Shown: piece after piece, positions 5,435 to 6,716 of the stretch
Position numbering within the stretch: the first letter of the stretch is position 1
Layout: the number at the start of each line of letters is the position of its first letter
Source of the DNA: Elusimicrobia bacterium RIFCSPHIGHO2_02_FULL_57_9
Lineage (GTDB): Bacteria > Elusimicrobiota > Elusimicrobia > UBA1565 > UBA9628
DNA length: 6,716 bases
Assembly: GCA_001800015.1 (NCBI GenBank)
Contig: MGUO01000265.1
Span: 1 to 6,716, forward strand
Reading direction: 5' to 3'
The notes under the pieces: model-generated
Seen by the model: the letters and a program-made list of their open reading frames with translations, nothing else
Databases searched by the model: none
What the model was told of the DNA's origin: nothing
Translations under genes and position numbers: made by a program

Positions 5435-6058
5435 TTAAACACCGGTAAAGGTGACGGGATCTAAATAGGCGATAAAGGCGTCGGCGACCGCATGGAGAAC
5501 CTTGTCTTCATCGATGGCGCGGCCCCGCAGGGCCGCCAGGGAAGAGATTTGCTCTGGTTGCAGCCTGCAGGGATGGATGCGTGCGAAGGGCTCAAGCTCG
5601 CAATTGACGTTTAAGGCGAAGCCATGATAAGAGATTTGATCTTTGACCCCGACGCCGATAGAGGCGATTTTCTTGCCTTGGCACCAGACCCCGGTAAATC
5701 CCCTGAGGGTTTCTCCCTTGAATCCTAGAGTTCCCAAGGCCGCGATCAGCACGGTTTCCAAGGCTTGCAAATAGCTGCGGGGGCGCAGTCCCCGCTTTCC
5801 CAAATGGAAAATGGGATAGCCGACGAGCTGACCTGGACCGTGATAGGTCATGTCTCCGCCGCGCTCAACGCGGTAAACGGGATAGGGCAGAAGCTGAGGG
5901 ATCGGACTTTTAGAAGATCGGCCCGTGGTATAGACCGGCGGATGTTCAAGAAGAAGCAAGGTGTCGGGAATTTCCTCGCGTCGGCGCTGTTCCACCAAAC
6001 GCTTCTGGATTTCCCAGGCTTCGGCATAGGCCTTGCTGCCTAGCACGCGTACCAGCAT
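5435..6058 (-). CDS. lipB: Octanoyl-[acyl-carrier-protein]:protein N-octanoyltransferase LipB
   Basis: LipB moves the octanoyl group from acyl carrier protein to the lipoyl-domain lysine of E2 subunits and the glycine-cleavage H protein, the first step of lipoate assembly before LipA adds sulfur. The 207 residues are normal length. Seen: LLLEHPPVYTTGR (35-47), the LipB signature ERGGDMTYHGPGQLVGYP (65-82), GVWCQGKKIASIGVGVKD (123-140) with catalytic Lys K130, HGFALNVN (145-152), and the catalytic Cys C164 in ARIHPCRLQ, where many LipB proteins have NPCG. The ATG at 6058 shares its A with the TGA of lpd (TGATG), so the two are co-translated and no separate ribosome-binding site is clear. The link to lpd makes sense because Lpd acts on the lipoyl groups that LipB initiates. 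Identity is secure. Confidence 0.97.
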   Translation of the reverse strand: MLVRVLGSKAYAEAWEIQKRLVEQRRREEIPDTLLLLEHPPVYTTGRSSKSPIPQLLPYPVYRVERGGDMTYHGPGQLVGYPIFHLGKRGLRPRSYLQALETVLIAALGTLGFKGETLRGFTGVWCQGKKIASIGVGVKDQISYHGFALNVNCELEPFARIHPCRLQPEQISSLAALRGRAIDEDKVLHAVADAFIAYLDPVTFTGV

Positions 6059-6716
6059 CAGGACCGTCTCGGGGTCAGAATGTGTATGGCCTGGCCCACG
6101 CAGGCCTGCGCCGCTTCTTGAAACGCTTCGTTTAAGGTTGGGTGTGGATGGATGGTGGCCGCGATATCCTCGACTGTCGCGCCGAGTTTTACCGCCAGGC
6201 AGGCCTCGCCGATTAAATCCGAAGCGTTGGGGCCGACGAAGCCCGCTCCCAATAATTTGTGGCTCTGCTCATCGGCGATCACCTTGGCGAAGCCATCGCT
6301 CTCGCGCACGGCCTGCGCCCGGCCCGAGGCCGAGAAGGGAAAACGCCCGACCAGAATGCGTCCCGCTTTGCGGGACCTCGCCTCGGTTTCGGTTTCGCCG
6401 ACACAGGCGATTTCCGGATCCGTAAATACCGCCCAAGGAACCGCGCCGCGCTCTTGGCGGGGGTGCCCCGCGATGGCCAAGGCCGCGAGCATGCCTTCGC
6501 GCGAGGCTTTATGCGCCAAATAGGGCGGGCCGATCACGTCGCCGGCGGCGTAGATCGAGGGCACATTAGTTTGATAAATCTCATTGACCTTGATATGGCC
6601 CTTGGCGTCGGTGTCAACCCCGGCCGCCTCGAGTCCCAAGTCCTTGGTCAGAGGAGCTCGGCCCACGCAGAGCAATATTTTATCGGCCTCAACCGTTTTT
6701 TCACCCTGAGAAGCCT
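6058..6716 (-). CDS. lpd: Dihydrolipoamide dehydrogenase (E3), C-terminal part (5' end outside window)
   Basis: FAD-dependent E3 reoxidises dihydrolipoyl groups of 2-oxoacid dehydrogenase complexes or of the glycine cleavage system and passes electrons to NAD. The frame is open to the right edge, so the TTG at 6675 is not a real start; about 218 of the usual 460-475 residues are visible. They include LLCVGRAPLT at the end of the NAD domain, the second FAD-binding motif IYAAGDVIGPPYLAHKA, and the dimerisation domain from WAVFTDPEIACVGETE. The catalytic pair is in IHPHPTLNEAF, with the active-site His encoded at 6142-6144 and its Glu partner five residues on. The redox-active cysteine pair would be in the missing N-terminal part, so a related flavin disulfide reductase is not excluded, but HPHPTLNE and the lipB neighbour favour Lpd. 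Its stop overlaps the lipB start by one base. Confidence 0.95.
   Translation of the reverse strand, partial: ASQGEKTVEADKILLCVGRAPLTKDLGLEAAGVDTDAKGHIKVNEIYQTNVPSIYAAGDVIGPPYLAHKASREGMLAALAIAGHPRQERGAVPWAVFTDPEIACVGETETEARSRKAGRILVGRFPFSASGRAQAVRESDGFAKVIADEQSHKLLGAGFVGPNASDLIGEACLAVKLGATVEDIAATIHPHPTLNEAFQEAAQACVGQAIHILTPRRS

Noticed and set aside
5418..5452. lipB terminator (CACC/GGTG stem followed by T runs on the minus strand)
   Set aside because: The stem has only four pairs and is separated from the T runs; too weak to call.
5519..5536. Seven-pair GC hairpin (GCGGCCC/GGGCCGC)
   Set aside because: It falls inside lipB coding sequence with no T tract; similar stems are common at this base composition.
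6033..6425. Open frame of 130 codons on the plus strand
   Set aside because: Arg/Pro-rich shadow of lpd and lipB; typical of a GC-rich antisense frame.

Overview
The window is a gene-dense, moderately GC-rich bacterial chromosome segment in two convergent blocks with very tight gene packing. No phylum marker is present. The aerobic aromatic-CoA genes and the lipoate/E3 genes point to a bacterium with aerobic or facultative respiratory metabolism. The unrecognised secreted protein and the atypical PaaA-like subunit hint at a poorly sampled lineage, but I cannot name it.

Plus-strand block (1-4593): the tail of an operon resembling the aerobic phenylacetyl-CoA (paa) pathway. In order it holds the C-terminal part of an NAD(P)-dependent aldehyde dehydrogenase cut by the window edge, a PaaF-type enoyl-CoA hydratase, a PaaG-type ring-1,2-epoxyacyl-CoA isomerase, a PaaA-type di-iron epoxidase subunit, a PaaH-type 3-hydroxyacyl-CoA dehydrogenase with a cut-short second C-terminal domain, and a 69-residue DUF1858-like protein with a CxxC motif. 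Neighbours overlap by 1, 4 or 34 bases or are separated by 1 base, so they are probably co-transcribed and translationally coupled. The only larger gap, 61 bases before paaH, holds a 19-codon ORF whose stop overlaps the paaH GTG start, plus tandem hairpins, one of which covers the paaH ribosome-binding region.

In the expected scheme the di-iron protein epoxidises an aryl-CoA ring, PaaG isomerises the epoxide to an oxepin, an aldehyde dehydrogenase may oxidise the semialdehyde after ring opening, and PaaF and PaaH carry out hydration and oxidation in the beta-oxidation steps. PaaB, PaaC, PaaD, PaaE, the thiolase PaaJ and the CoA ligase PaaK are not visible and may lie upstream.

Minus-strand block (4590-6716): read right to left, it has the C-terminal part of dihydrolipoamide dehydrogenase (lpd, cut by the window edge), lipB (octanoyl-ACP:protein octanoyltransferase, overlapping lpd by one base), then an unrecognised exported protein of about 261-264 residues with a possible promoter of its own. 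lpd and lipB belong together: LipB starts lipoylation of the E2/H proteins whose lipoyl arm Lpd reoxidises. The two blocks meet tail to tail in a shared CTAG, with no visible intrinsic terminator between them. No tRNA, rRNA, CRISPR array, insertion sequence or phage gene was seen.
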